A stretch of DNA of 64,000 nucleotides from JACVRW01 sp963850205 (GCA_963850205.1 CAWKKJ010000017.1:434001-498000), one strand, 5' to 3'. Shown: positions 33,289-42,764, counted from the first letter of the stretch. The notes: generated by a model not told the origin, from the sequence alone. Numbers and translations are program-made.

Positions 33289-34393
33289 GTGAACGTCAAC
33301 CGGCGTGAGCTCCTGCAGGGAGGCGCCGGCCTGGCGCTGGGGATGGGGCTGGCCGGCTGCGGCGTGGGCAACGTGGACCGCGGCTCCATTGCGGAGACCG
33401 AGAAGCCGATCAGGAAGAAGGTCGACGGCGACCTCGTGTACTTCAACTACTCGGAGTACGTCGACCCCAAGCTGATCAAGGGCTTCGAAAAGCTCTACGG
33501 CGTGAGCGTGCGCGAGTCGTACTTCGACTCGATGCCGGCCATGACGGCCAAGCTGCGCGCCGGCATCGCCTACGACGTGATCTTCCCCAGCGGCGAGTAC
33601 GTCCAGCGGCTGCTCTCCGGCAACCTGCTCCGCCGGATCGACCGCGACAAGATCAAGAACATCGACACGGTCTACGACACTTCGACGACCCGTGGTACGA
33701 CAAGGACTCCGAGCATTCCACCCCTACGGCATGTACGCCACCGGTCTGGGCTACCGCGCCGACCAGGTCGAGATGACCGGCTCCTGGCGCGACCTGGGCA
33801 CCGTGGATACCGAGGACCGGTCATTCCTGCTGGACGACTACCAGGAAGCCATCGGGATGGCGAACCTCGTCCAGGGCTACGAGACTGAACGAGACCGACC
33901 CGGCCAAGCTCGCGAAGTCGCAGGAGTACCTGATCGACCTCAAGCCCAAGCTGCGCGGCGTCTCGGCCGACACGATCACCAACATGGTCAGCGGCAACGC
34001 CTGGATCCAGCACCTCTGGAACGGCGACATCGTCAACATTCGCTACCAGGTCGACAACCCCGAGGACTTCAAGTTCCAGCAGTGCAAGGAGGGGATTCCG
34101 GTCGGCAGCGACAACTTCGTGATCCCCGTGAACGCGAAGCATCCGGGCACTGCTCTGCTGTTCATCGAGTACATGCTCGAGCCCGAGAACGCGGCCCAGA
34201 ACGTCGAGTGGATCGGCTACCCGATGCCCTACAACGGCGCAGCGACCGAGGCATTCCAGGGGCTGGTCAAGGACGACCCCGAGATCAACGTCACGACCGA
34301 GGATCTCGAGAACGGGCAGACGTTCGTGAACCTGAAGGGCGAGGGCCGCCTGGCCTGGGACAAGGTATGGACGGACGTTCCGAGTCTCCGTGA
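33289..34393 (+). CDS. potD: Spermidine/putrescine-type ABC transporter substrate-binding protein (frameshifted)
   Basis: A PotD-like binding lipoprotein. The N-terminus has a twin-arginine/lipoprotein signal (NRRELLQGGAGLAL, then GLAGCGVG). The first ~130 residues read in frame (YFNYSEYVDPKLIKGFEKLY). The frame then shifts several times: near 33685 and 33712, near 33890, and near 34380. Conserved pieces continue across the breaks, for example PYGMYATGLGYRADQVE, SADTITNMVSGNAWIQHLWN and NAKHPGTALLFIEYMLEPE. Each piece is well conserved, so the gene is probably intact in the organism. It delivers polyamine to the PotBC channel. Confidence 0.7.
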
Positions 34394-34408
34394 GGCGAGT
34401 CGCCCGAT

Positions 34409-35247
34409 GAGCGAGAACCGCTTCGCTTCGGGCCTTCCTGCTGCCCGGCGGCGCTGTGGCTGCTGCTGCTGTTCGTGGTGCCGCTGGGCTTCCTGCTGGC
34501 GATTTCCTTCGGCTACACCGACGACCTCGGGCGAGGCGATCTACGGCAGGAACCTCGAGAACTACAGCCGGGTGTTCGACGCCGATCTCATACCGGTGCT
34601 GGTGCGCTCGGTGGGCTTCGCCCTGGCCACCGTGGTGCTCTGTCTGCTGATCGGGTACCCGGTCGCCTACTACATCGCGATCTTCGGTGGGCGCTGGAAG
34701 AACGTTCTGCTGGCGTTGGTGGTGCTGCCGTTCTTCGTCAACTACCTGGTGCGTACGTACGCCTGGATCGCGATGCTCGGCGACGACGGCTCGTCAACGG
34801 GATGCTCGACACCGACCTGCGCTTCCTCAACACCCCGTACGCGGTCGATCGGCGGGCTGGTGTACGGCTTCCTCGCCTTCATGATCCTGCCCGATCTACG
34901 CCGCGCTCGACCGTATGGATCCAGCGCTGATCGAGGCGGGCAAGGACCTCTACGGCGGGCCCTGGCAGACCTTTCGCCACGTGACGCTGCCCCACACGAT
35001 CCAGGGCGTGCTCGCCGGGGCCGTGCTCTGGTGTTCCTGCCGGCGGTGGGCGACTTCGTGGCGGCCTCGCTGCTGGGCGGGCCCGAGCAGGTCATGGTCG
35101 GCAACCTGATCCAGCAGCAGTTCCAGGCCTCCGACAACTGGCCCTTCGGCGCCGCGCTGACCGTGGTGATGATGGTCTTCCTGCTGGTCTGGATGGTCCT
35201 GTACCTCCGCTCCGCGGCGCGCGAGGCGAAGGAGGCGCGTGGCGTGA
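34409..35247 (+). CDS. potB: Polyamine ABC transporter permease PotB-like (frameshifted)
   Basis: An inner-membrane permease of about 280 residues reconstructed over at least five frame changes between 34409 and 35247. Pieces in order: LWLLLLFVVPLGFLLAISFG; NLENYSRVFDADLIPVLVRS; VLPFFVNYLVRTYAWIAMLG; MDPALIEAGKDLYGGPWQTF with the EAA loop that contacts the ATPase; FLPAVGDFVAASLLGGPEQV. The breaks fall in short G/C runs and no sequence is lost. The stop (TGA 35245-35247) overlaps the potC GTG. Confidence 0.65.
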
Positions 35248-36168
35248 GCTCCTCGCGCACCGATCGAATCCTGTCCCGGGCCCCGCGCCACGCGACAGGA
35301 GACGGCGCCCAGGGGAGCCGGCACCGCCTCGCCAGGGGCCCGCGAAGCGCTTCGACCGGCCCCGCTTCCTCAAGCTGTTCACCGGCCTCTTCTTCGTGGT
35401 TCTGTTCGCGCCGATCGCGCTGGTGGTGCTGTTCTCGTTCAACTCCAGTCGATCGCTTCAGGACTTCCAGGGGTTCAGCCTGCGCTGGTACGAGACCTTC
35501 CTCGAGTCGCCGTCGCTGAGGGACTCGCTGATCGCCAGCATCCAGATCGCCCTCGTGACGATGGTGATCGCCACCGTGCTGGGGACCATGCTCGCCTACG
35601 GCCTGGTGCGGGCCCGCACGCGGCTGGTCGGACAGCTTCAACGTGCTGATGCTGGTGCCGCTGGTCACGCCCGAGATCGTGGCCGGCGCCTCCGCGCTGC
35701 TGCTGTTCACCCAGGTTGGGCTCGAGCTCTCGCTCACCACCATCATCCTGGCGCACATCACCTTCTCGATCTCCTATGTGACCGTGGTCGTGCGGGCCCG
35801 GCTCGCCTCGATCAACCGCGAGGTCGAGGACGCCGCGATGGACCTCGGCGCCACTCGCTCCGCAGACCTTCCGGCTCGTGACGCTTCCCGCCCTTTGGCC
35901 CGCGGTGCTCGCGGCCGGGCTGCTCGTGTTCGCGCTCTCGTTCGACGACTTCGTGCTGTCGTTCTTCACCACCGGCGAGTCGCCGCAGCCGCTGCCGGTG
36001 CGGATCTGGACGCAGATCCGCTTCGGCGTCCGGCCGACCATCAACGCCATCGGGACCTTCATGCTCGTCATCTCGACGCTGTCGGTCGGGCTCGCGCTGC
36101 TGCTGCCGCGCCTGCTCGGACGCCGTGAGAGCGGGCTCGGGGTGCTGCTGGGAAGGGAGGGGGCATAG
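35244..36168 (+). CDS. potC: Polyamine ABC transporter permease PotC-like (frameshifted)
   Basis: The second permease, about 300 residues, with shifts near 35330, 35630 and 35865. Pieces: FVVLFAPIALVVLFSFNSSR; LIASIQIALVTMVIATVLGT; LVPLVTPEIVAGASALLLF; INREVEDAAMDLGATRS followed after a shift by the EAA-loop remainder TFRLVTLPALWPAVLAAG; then ALSFDDFVLSFFTTG. The GTG at 35244 overlaps the potB stop. Forms the channel with PotB. Confidence 0.68.
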
Positions 36169-36181
36169 GAAGAGAACCGCC

Positions 36182-37271
36182 GTGCGCACTCGGCCGAGCC
36201 GAGTGCCTCGGCCATCCGGATTGAGGGCGTCACCAAGCGCTTCGGCGAGGCGGTGGCCGTCGACGACCTCAACCTCGAAATCGAGAAGGGCGAGTTCTTC
36301 TCGCTGCTCGGGACCGTCGGGCTGCGGCAAGACCACGACGCTGCGGATGGTGGCCGGCTTCGACCAGCCCAGCGAGGGACGCATATTCCTCGACGGAGAG
36401 CCCGTCGAGACCGTGCCCCCCTACAAGCGCCACGTGAACACGGTCTTTCAGAGCTACGCGCTGTTCGAGCACCGTCAGCTCTAGGACAACGTGGCCTTCG
36501 GGCTCAAGCGGCAGAAGGTCGCTCGAAGGAGGAAATCAGAGACCCGCGTGGCGGAGGCGCTCGAGCTGGTGGAGCTGGGCGGACGCGGAGAAGGACAAGC
36601 CGCGCGAGCTCTCCGGCGGGCAGAAGCAGCGCGTCGCGCTGGCCCGCGCGCTGGTCAACCGGCCCTCGGTGCTGCTGCTCGACGAGCCGCTCGGCGCACT
36701 CGACCTCAAGCTGCGCAAGCAGATGCAGGTCGAGCTCAAGGGCATCCAGCGCGAGGTGGGGATCACCTTCCTCTACGTGACGCACGATCAGGAAGAGGCG
36801 CTGGCCATGTCCGACCGCATCGCGGTGATGGAGGGCGGGCCGGTACGCCAGTGCGGGAGCCCGGAGAACATCTACGAGCACCCCGACGAGCCCTTTGTCG
36901 CCGGCTTCATCGGCGTCTCCAATCTGCTTCCGGGCAAGACCGAGAACGGCGGCGTGGTGCTCGCGGGCGACAACCACTGCCGGGCCGAGGTCCCGGCCGA
37001 GTGCGCCGAGGGCTCCGAGATCCAGCTGTCGGTCCGCCCCGAGAAGGTCTGGCTCGACGAGCTGGAGGAGGGGATGGTCTCGATCAGCGGGAAGATCGTG
37101 GAGCGGGTCTACGTGGGCACCACCACCCAGGTGATCATCGAGCTCGAGCCCGGCGTGCGCCTCGTGGCCCTGGCCCAGAACACCGCCCGCGCCCGCTCGG
37201 ACGACCGCTGGGAGATCGGCGACCAGGTCAAGCTCGGCTGGCACCCCGAGCACGCGCTGGTGCTGCGTTAG
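36182..37271 (+). CDS. potA: Polyamine ABC transporter ATPase PotA-like (frameshifted in the 5' half)
   Basis: About 360 residues. The 5' half shifts frame around 36310, has an apparent TAG at 36482-36484 where the family reads an aromatic/Asp-Asn stretch, and shifts again near 36520 and 36590. Pieces include IRIEGVTKRFGEAVAVDDL, the Walker A GPSGCGKTTTLRMVAGFDQP and VFQSYALFEH (Q loop). From ~36640 the frame is clean: RPSVLLLDEPLGALDLKL (Walker B), FLYVTHDQEEALAMSDRIAV and a C-terminal TOBE domain. It powers PotBCD import. Confidence 0.72.
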
Positions 37272-38017
37272 TTGGAATTCGGCCGAGCGAGGAAGTTCAC
37301 GCGCTCGCCCGTGCGGAAGATGTCCACGAAGCGCTCACGATCGTAGGGACCGTCTCCGTCGAGCCCGCCTACGCGGTAGCCGAGCTCGAGCACGAGAAGA
37401 TCGTGGATCTGATCGGGCTGCGTGCCGTAGTAGTCCGCGGACCCGAGCCCATGCTCCAGCGCGATGAACGGCCTGTGCCGGCTGATCGTGCCCAGGGCCC
37501 CTTGCAGCACCTGCTCCTCCGCGCCCTCGACGTCGATCTTGATGATGGCGGGCTGGACACCGGCCGGCAGCGCGTCGTCAAGGCGTTCGGAGTGCACCAC
37601 CAGCTTCTCGACCGGCCCACCGCCCGGGCTGGGCCGCTCGACGAAGCCGCTCCACCCGGGATCGCGAGTCACGTGGGCGAAGGATCGCTCGCCCGAGCCG
37701 TCCGACAGCGCCGCCTCCCTGACCTCCACCGAGGGGAACTCCGACCGCAGCCCGCGCGCGAGATCCGGAAGGGGCTCCCATGCCACGTGCGTCCCCAGCG
37801 GCGCGAGCCGGATCATCTCGCGCAGAACGGCTCCCTGGTGAGCGCCGACGTCGAGGCAGTCGGAGTCCGGCTCCAGAACCTCCTCCATGAAGGCGATGAG
37901 CAGCTCGTGGTCGCGGATGTCGGCGCGCACGTGTGCCGGCAGGAAGCTGCGCCTCAGCGCCAGCGCCTGGCGCTCAACGCCGAGTCGCCGGGCGACGCCG
38001 CGAAGGCCGTGAAGCAT
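37268..38017 (-). CDS. FkbM-family methyltransferase
   Basis: A 249-residue SAM-dependent methyltransferase of the FkbM type: SDCLDVGAHQGAVLREMIRL (SAM motif I), HVAWEPLPDLARGL, and AIIKIDVEGAEEQVLQGA, the family hallmark. FkbM enzymes methylate hydroxyls on sugars, polyketides or glycolipids. The ATG at 38017 has a TAAGAT box 8 nt upstream. Its end converges on potA with a 4-bp overlap. Target unknown. Confidence 0.88.
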   Translation of the reverse strand: MLHGLRGVARRLGVERQALALRRSFLPAHVRADIRDHELLIAFMEEVLEPDSDCLDVGAHQGAVLREMIRLAPLGTHVAWEPLPDLARGLRSEFPSVEVREAALSDGSGERSFAHVTRDPGWSGFVERPSPGGGPVEKLVVHSERLDDALPAGVQPAIIKIDVEGAEEQVLQGALGTISRHRPFIALEHGLGSADYYGTQPDQIHDLLVLELGYRVGGLDGDGPYDRERFVDIFRTGERVNFLARPNSN

Positions 38018-38028
38018 CGGCCGCGATC

Positions 38029-38979
38029 TTATTCGCGCCGACCGGGCGTCTCGAGGGCGGCCAGCGTGCCCACGCCCAGGGCCAGGCAGAGAGGCGAGTA
38101 GATCGCGGCGTCCAGCCGCTGGTAGATCGTGCCGAAGCCGCCGGCCACGTCGAAGGCAAGGCCCGCCGAGCCGCGGGCCAGGAGCACTCCGGCCACTCCC
38201 AGGGCGCCGGCGCGCACTGGGACCGCACGAGCGCCTCGGCCTGCCGCGCCCACGAGGCCGGCGGCCGCCAGAAGCACCCCGGCGACGGCCCAGGTGGCGG
38301 GCTCCGGGGGCATCCCGGCGCCCTCGCCGACCACCCGGTCGGCAAACGCGCGATCGCTGCCGCCCGGCCAGCGCCAGCCGAGCGCCCAGGCGGCATGGAG
38401 AGCGGCGATCCCGGCCAGGGCCGCCGGCACGGCCACGCCGCCGGCGCGGCTCAGGCGGGAGGGGCGCCGTTCGCCGGCGGGAGGCATGATCCTCCGCTCC
38501 ACCTCGTCGAGCGCGCGCATCCACAGCGGCTTGCGCCGGACCGGCGGGCGGCGCCCCGAGGTGGCCAGCTCGGCCCGGTCGAGCACGTCCTCGATGGTCA
38601 GGTCGTGCATGCGCCGCAGGGCGGGGGAGAGCAGCCGGGTGGTGCCGGTGACGCGGGTGTCGATCGTGTGCACCAGACGCGTGCCGGCATCACCGGCCGT
38701 CTCGATCTCGAACCAGTGGCGGCCGTCGAGGCCCTGACCCGGCTCGAACCGGAACACCAGCCGCCGGCTCGGCTCGTACTCCTCCACCCGATAGCGAACC
38801 AGCCCATGGCCGCCCCGCGCGCCGACGCCCGGCGGGCGGTCGAGCTCCAGCGGGCTCGTGGGCCAGCGCTCGGTCGGCCAGAGCCGGTCGCGATCGGTGC
38901 CGAGCCCGGCGAGCAGCTCACCCACCTCGTCGGGCCTCGCCTCGGGGAGGTCGCGCCGGTGAACGCTGTGGAATCTCAT
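38029..38979 (-). CDS. SRPBCC-domain protein fused to a DUF3995-like membrane domain
   Basis: 316 residues in two parts. Residues ~1-150 are a START/SRPBCC lipid- or ligand-binding fold (MRFHSVHRRDLPEARPDEV, then RYRVEEYEPSRRLVFRFEPG and HWFEIETAGDAGTRLVHTID). Residues ~190-316 contain four predicted helices and resemble DUF3995 (AALHAAWALGWRWPGGSDR, then AGMPPEPATWAVAGVLLAAA). I have not seen this fusion described. It is divergent from a tetR gene across a 46-bp region with two palindromes, so that TetR probably controls it. Confidence 0.75.
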   Translation of the reverse strand: MRFHSVHRRDLPEARPDEVGELLAGLGTDRDRLWPTERWPTSPLELDRPPGVGARGGHGLVRYRVEEYEPSRRLVFRFEPGQGLDGRHWFEIETAGDAGTRLVHTIDTRVTGTTRLLSPALRRMHDLTIEDVLDRAELATSGRRPPVRRKPLWMRALDEVERRIMPPAGERRPSRLSRAGGVAVPAALAGIAALHAAWALGWRWPGGSDRAFADRVVGEGAGMPPEPATWAVAGVLLAAAGLVGAAGRGARAVPVRAGALGVAGVLLARGSAGLAFDVAGGFGTIYQRLDAAIYSPLCLALGVGTLAALETPGRRE

Positions 38980-38991
38980 TTGCCTGGCCTT

Positions 38992-39029
38992 CCGTACGGG
39001 TGCGTACGGCACCATACTGTACCGTATGG
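38992..39029. promoter_or_regulatory. Double palindromic operator between the SRPBCC fusion and tetR
   Basis: Two perfect inverted repeats lie side by side: CCGTACG-ggtg-CGTACGG (38992-39009) and CCATAC-tgtacc-GTATGG (39012-39029). The second covers the tetR -10 (TACTGT 39015-39020) and its ATG. Confidence 0.6.
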
Positions 39030-39587
39030 CGCTGACCAGGGAGGACTGGGTGCGCGCGGCCCTGCTGGCCGTTGCCCAGGGGGGCACCGCGGCCGCCGCA
39101 GTCGAGCCGCTGGCGGCGCGGCTGGGGGCGACCAAGGGCAGCTTCTACTGGCACTTCACCAACCGGGGCGAGCTGATCTCCGAGGCGCTCGCGTTCTGGG
39201 AGCGCGAGTCCACCGACCGGGTCATCGAGGAGCTCCAGGGCGTGGAGGATCCTTTCGAGCGCCTACGGCTCGTGCTGCGGGCCGCGATGGAGGACGAGGC
39301 CGACGAGGACGGCGCCATCGACGCGGCGCTGCTGGCCACCGCGGGCGACCCCCTGGTTGGGAGACACGATCCGCCGGGTCCAGCGCAAGCGGCTCGGGTT
39401 CCTCGAGCGCTGCTTTCTGGACATGGGCCTGCCGCCGGCCGAGTCGCGCCAGCGGGCCAGGATCGGCTACGCCGTCTACCTGGGCTGGTTTCGCCTGCGG
39501 CAGGCCGCGGGCGAGAGGGGCCTCGGGGCTCGCGAGCGCGCGGCCTACCAGCGCACGGCGCTGGCGTTGCTCACCGGGAGCGGCTGA
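39026..39587 (+). CDS. TetR-family regulator (frameshifted mid-gene)
   Basis: About 187 residues. HTH region VEPLAARLGATKGSFYWHF (residues ~27-45). The frame breaks once near 39355, where ATAGDPLVG continues in another frame as DTIRRVQRKRLGFLERCFLD and ends normally at 39587. The start is leaderless (TACTGT 5 nt before the ATG) and buried in an operator palindrome, implying autoregulation and control of the divergent SRPBCC-membrane fusion. Its last 17 bp overlap the convergent FAD oxidoreductase gene. Confidence 0.82.
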
Positions 39588-41223
39588 GCACCCGGGTGGC
39601 CAGGCCGCGTGCGCGGGCGCCCCGCCCACGACGGTCCTTGAGGATCCGCTGGGCGGCGTTGTGGCCGCAGGCGGCCATCACGCCACCGCCGGGGTGGGTG
39701 CCGGCCCCGCACAGGTAGAGCCCGTCCACCGGGGTGGCGTACTGGGCCAGCAGCGGGGAGGGGCGCATGAAGGCCATCTGCTCGAGGCCCTGCTCACCCT
39801 GGAAGATGGAGCCGTCGACTAGGCCGAAGATGCGCTCCAGGTCCGGCGGGGCGAGCACCTCGTGGTGGATCAGGGCGTCGTTGATGTTCGGCGCGTGCTG
39901 GGCCACGATGTCCAGGCAGCGCCGGCCGTAGGCCTCGCGTGCGCCGTCGGGCCAGTCCTCGCTGCGATAGGGCCCGTACTGGGTGAACATCGTCATCACG
40001 CAGGCGCCGTCGTCGGTGAGCGAGGGATCGACCGCGCTCGGCACCTCCACCTCCACGTACGGACCTTCGGCGGGCACGCCCCGCAGGGCGTCCTGCCAGG
40101 CGCGCTCCAGGTAGTCGAGCGAGGGACAGAGGGCGAAGCTGGTGTGCTTGAGGTACTCGCCGTCCTCGGCCGAGACACCCTCGTAGCGCGGCGGCTCCGA
40201 GAGCACGCAGTTGACCTTGACCGAACCGCCCCGGCTGCGGTAACGACGCATGTCGCGCACCACCTCGTCCGGAAAATGCTCGGACCCGGCCAGGTCGAGG
40301 ATGGTGGTGCGCGGGTGGGCGCCGGAGGCCACCAGCGGGGCCCGCACCTCCTCGCCCGACTCGAGCGTGACGCCGGTGACCCGGCCGTCGCGCACGTCGA
40401 TCGAACGCACGGCCGCGCCGGTGCGGATGGTGGCGCCGGCGTGCTCGGCGCTGCGGGCGAGGGCCTGCGAGATCCCGCCCATGCCGCCCCGGACGTGCCC
40501 CCATAGTCCGCTTACCCCGTTCAGCTCGCCGAGCACGTGGTGCAGCAGGTTGTAGGCCGTTCCCGGCGTGCGCGGACCGGCCCACACGCCCACGACCCCG
40601 GTGGAGGCAAAGGCGCCCTTGATGACGTCCGATTCGAACCACTCGTCCAGCAGGTCGCCCACCGACATCGTCATCACCCGGAACAGCTCGTGCACCTCGG
40701 ACCGGCCCAGGCCCGCCGCCCGGCCGGCCTCGCGGAGGAGGGACAGGAGATCGCCGGGGCGTCGCGAGCCCAGGGCGGGAGGCGGACGCAGCATCAGCGG
40801 GCGCAGGAACTCCGCGAGGCGCCCCAGCATGTCCTCGAAGGCCGGGTAGGCGGCGGCATCCGCTGCCGAGTGGGCTTCGATCGATGCCCGCGTGCGCGCA
40901 GGGTCGTTGAAGAAGAAGATCGGCCTTCCTCCTGGCGCCATCGTCGCGAAGGCCGGGTCGAGGGGGATCGCCTCGTAGCCGAAGTCGTGCAGGCGCAGGT
41001 CGCGCACCACCTTGGGCTGCAGCATCGAGACCACGTACGACGCGCGCGAGATCCGGTGACCGGGCCAGACCTCCTCGGTCACGCAGGCCCCGCCGAGTAC
41101 GTCGCGCCGCTCGAGCACGCAGGTCTTCAGGCCGGCGCGGGCGAGGTAGGCGGCGGTGGTAAGGCCGTTGTGGCCGCCGCCGACGACGATGGCGTCGTAG
41201 CCGGCCCCCCCGTTGCTGCTCAT
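39571..41223 (-). CDS. Phytoene-dehydrogenase-related FAD oxidoreductase (PYROXD2-like)
   Basis: A 550-residue FAD/NAD(P)-binding protein of the carotenoid-desaturase-like/PYROXD2 group. N-terminal motif YDAIVVGGGHNGLTTAAYLA plus CVLERRDVLGGACVTEEVWP; C-terminal FAD motif LYLCGAGTHPGGGVMAACGH. Despite database names, this branch rarely makes carotenoids and no carotenoid genes are nearby. Its ATG overlaps the aminotransferase stop by 4 bp, so it probably acts on the product of that enzyme or on a related amine or keto acid. Confidence 0.83.
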   Translation of the reverse strand: MSSNGGAGYDAIVVGGGHNGLTTAAYLARAGLKTCVLERRDVLGGACVTEEVWPGHRISRASYVVSMLQPKVVRDLRLHDFGYEAIPLDPAFATMAPGGRPIFFFNDPARTRASIEAHSAADAAAYPAFEDMLGRLAEFLRPLMLRPPPALGSRRPGDLLSLLREAGRAAGLGRSEVHELFRVMTMSVGDLLDEWFESDVIKGAFASTGVVGVWAGPRTPGTAYNLLHHVLGELNGVSGLWGHVRGGMGGISQALARSAEHAGATIRTGAAVRSIDVRDGRVTGVTLESGEEVRAPLVASGAHPRTTILDLAGSEHFPDEVVRDMRRYRSRGGSVKVNCVLSEPPRYEGVSAEDGEYLKHTSFALCPSLDYLERAWQDALRGVPAEGPYVEVEVPSAVDPSLTDDGACVMTMFTQYGPYRSEDWPDGAREAYGRRCLDIVAQHAPNINDALIHHEVLAPPDLERIFGLVDGSIFQGEQGLEQMAFMRPSPLLAQYATPVDGLYLCGAGTHPGGGVMAACGHNAAQRILKDRRGRGARARGLATRVLSRSR

Positions 41224-42611
41224 GCTGTCACCGTCATCCGCTCGCTGGCCTCCTCGAGGACGCCGCCGAGGATGCCGGCGATCTCCTCGAACTGCTCCTG
41301 CCCGGCCACGAGCGGCGGGGATAGCTGGACCACGGGATCCCCCCGGTCGTCGGCGCGGCAGATCAGCCCGCGCTCGAACAGGCGCGGCGAGATGAAGCCG
41401 CGCAGCAGCTCGTCGCACTCCTGCTCGGAGAAGCCGGTCCGCGTCTCCTTGTCCTTGACCAGCTCGAGCGCGTAGAAGAACCCGGCGCCGCGAAGGTCGC
41501 CCACGATGGGCAGGTCGCGCAGCGGCTCGAGCGCGGCGCGGAAGTCGGCCTCGGTCTCGCGCACGTGCTCGACGATGCGCTCGCGGCGCATGATCTCGAT
41601 GTTCTTGAGCGCCACCGCAGCCTGGACGGGGTGCCCGCCGAAGGTCATTCCGTGCGTGTACATCGTGCCCGGCTTCAGGAACGGCTCCATCACCCGCTCG
41701 CTGGCGATCAGCGCCCCGATGGCGGCGTAGGCGGAGGAGAGCCCCTTGGCGCAGGTGATCATGTCCGGCTGGCAGCCGAAGCGGGGCGAGGCGAACCACT
41801 CGCCCAGGCGGCCGAACCCAGTGATCACCTCGTCGGCGCAGAGCAGGATGCCGTGCCGGTCGCAGATCTCGCGGACGCCCTCGAAGTAGCCCGCGGGGGG
41901 AAGAAACGAGCCGCCGGCGTTCTGCACCGGCTCGAGGATCACCATGGCCACCGTCTCGGGGCCGGCCTGCTCGATCGTCTCCTCCAGCTCGCGCAGAAGC
42001 GCGGCGGTGAACTCCGCCTCGGTCTCCTCGGGAGGGCGGTGGTAGCGGTTGGTGTTCGACACGTGCAGCACGTCGGGCACCAGCGGCTCGAACGGCGTGC
42101 GCAGCTCGGTGCAGCCGTTTATCGACAGCGCGCCCATGGTGGTGCCGTGGTAGGAGACCCGCCGCGCGACGGCCTTCCAGCGCCGCTCCCCGCGGGCCGT
42201 GTGGTACTGGCGGGCGAGCTTCCAGGCGGCCTCGACCGCCTCCGAGCCCCCGGAGACGAAGAAGCAGCGCTGCAGGTCGCCGGGCGCGAGCGCGGCCAGC
42301 TCCTGCGCCAGCTCGATCGAGCGCGGGTGGGCGAAGGTCCAGTTGATCGCGAAGGGCAGCTCGCGCATCTGGGCGGCCGCCGCCTCGCCCATCTCCTCGC
42401 CGAACCCGTAGCCGATGTTCACGCAGTAGAGGCCGGCCAGGCCGTCGAGGTAGCGCTTGCCGTTGCTGTCCTCGAGGTAACAGCCGTCCCCGCGGACGAT
42501 CACCTGCAGGTCGGCGGGCTCGCCGTACCCGCCCATGTCGCTGAAGTGCAGCCAGAGGTGGTCGAGCGCGGTGCGCTGAAGGCCGTCGCCGGTGGCGGGA
42601 GGGGCGTGCAT
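41220..42611 (-). CDS. Class III (omega-amino) PLP aminotransferase
   Basis: A 463-residue fold-type I transaminase. Motifs: VSGGSEAVEAAWKLARQYH (PLP phosphate), VSYHGTTMGALSING, ILLCADEVITGFGRLGEW (Asp that pairs with the PLP nitrogen) and DMITCAKGLSSAYAAIGALI with the Schiff-base Lys. Relatives move the terminal amino group of putrescine, beta-alanine, taurine or similar amines to pyruvate. With a polyamine transporter nearby, a diamine is plausible but not shown. Strong promoter plus conserved motif copy B upstream. First gene of a two-gene operon. Confidence 0.9.
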   Translation of the reverse strand: MHAPPATGDGLQRTALDHLWLHFSDMGGYGEPADLQVIVRGDGCYLEDSNGKRYLDGLAGLYCVNIGYGFGEEMGEAAAAQMRELPFAINWTFAHPRSIELAQELAALAPGDLQRCFFVSGGSEAVEAAWKLARQYHTARGERRWKAVARRVSYHGTTMGALSINGCTELRTPFEPLVPDVLHVSNTNRYHRPPEETEAEFTAALLRELEETIEQAGPETVAMVILEPVQNAGGSFLPPAGYFEGVREICDRHGILLCADEVITGFGRLGEWFASPRFGCQPDMITCAKGLSSAYAAIGALIASERVMEPFLKPGTMYTHGMTFGGHPVQAAVALKNIEIMRRERIVEHVRETEADFRAALEPLRDLPIVGDLRGAGFFYALELVKDKETRTGFSEQECDELLRGFISPRLFERGLICRADDRGDPVVQLSPPLVAGQEQFEEIAGILGGVLEEASERMTVTA

Positions 42612-42647
42612 CGAGGCATCATAACGTGCGACTGACTACAAAGTCAA
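42612..42647 (-). promoter_or_regulatory. Aminotransferase promoter overlapping conserved motif copy B
   Basis: -35 TTGACT (42647-42642), 18-bp spacer, -10 TATGAT (42623-42618), then 6 nt to the ATG. Motif copy B (plus strand 42622-42646, core CTGACTACAAAGTCA) spans the -35 and spacer. Its TGACT-ACAA-AGTCA half is a perfect inverted repeat, so a bound regulator would block polymerase. Confidence 0.65.
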
Positions 42648-42713
42648 AGAGCCGGGCCGGGGCAAAGAGCCGGGAGGCCGGGCCGGGGTTTCGCCCGCGC
42701 GGCGCGGCCGGCC

Positions 42714-42764
42714 GAGTGTGGCCCCCGAAACGCGTCGTATGCGCGCGTTCTGGAAGCCACACTC
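42714..42764 (-). terminator. Long stem-loop after the SDR gene
   Basis: Perfect 9-bp arms GAGTGTGGC (42714-42722) and GCCACACTC (42756-42764) enclose an inner AACGCG/CGCGTT pair. It lies ~170 nt downstream of the leftward SDR stop and 70-100 bp before the aminotransferase promoter, the right place for a terminator, though it lacks a U-tract. The rest of 42648-42931 holds only a GC-rich direct repeat (CAAAGAGCCGGG twice at 42640-42674) and no gene. Confidence 0.4.

Noticed and set aside
36482..36484. In-frame TAG in potA as a recoded (pyrrolysine-type) codon
   Set aside because: It lies among several frameshifts in the same gene, and no pyl genes are present; a base error is simpler.
33289..37271. 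Treating the polyamine operon as a natural pseudogene cluster
   Set aside because: All conserved motifs survive in alternate frames with no large deletions or insertion elements, so sequence error is more likely; left open for read-level checking.
39571..41223. Carotenoid desaturase (crtI) assignment
   Set aside because: No crtB, crtE or cyclase gene nearby. The operon partner is an aminotransferase, and the sequence fits the PYROXD2-like branch better.
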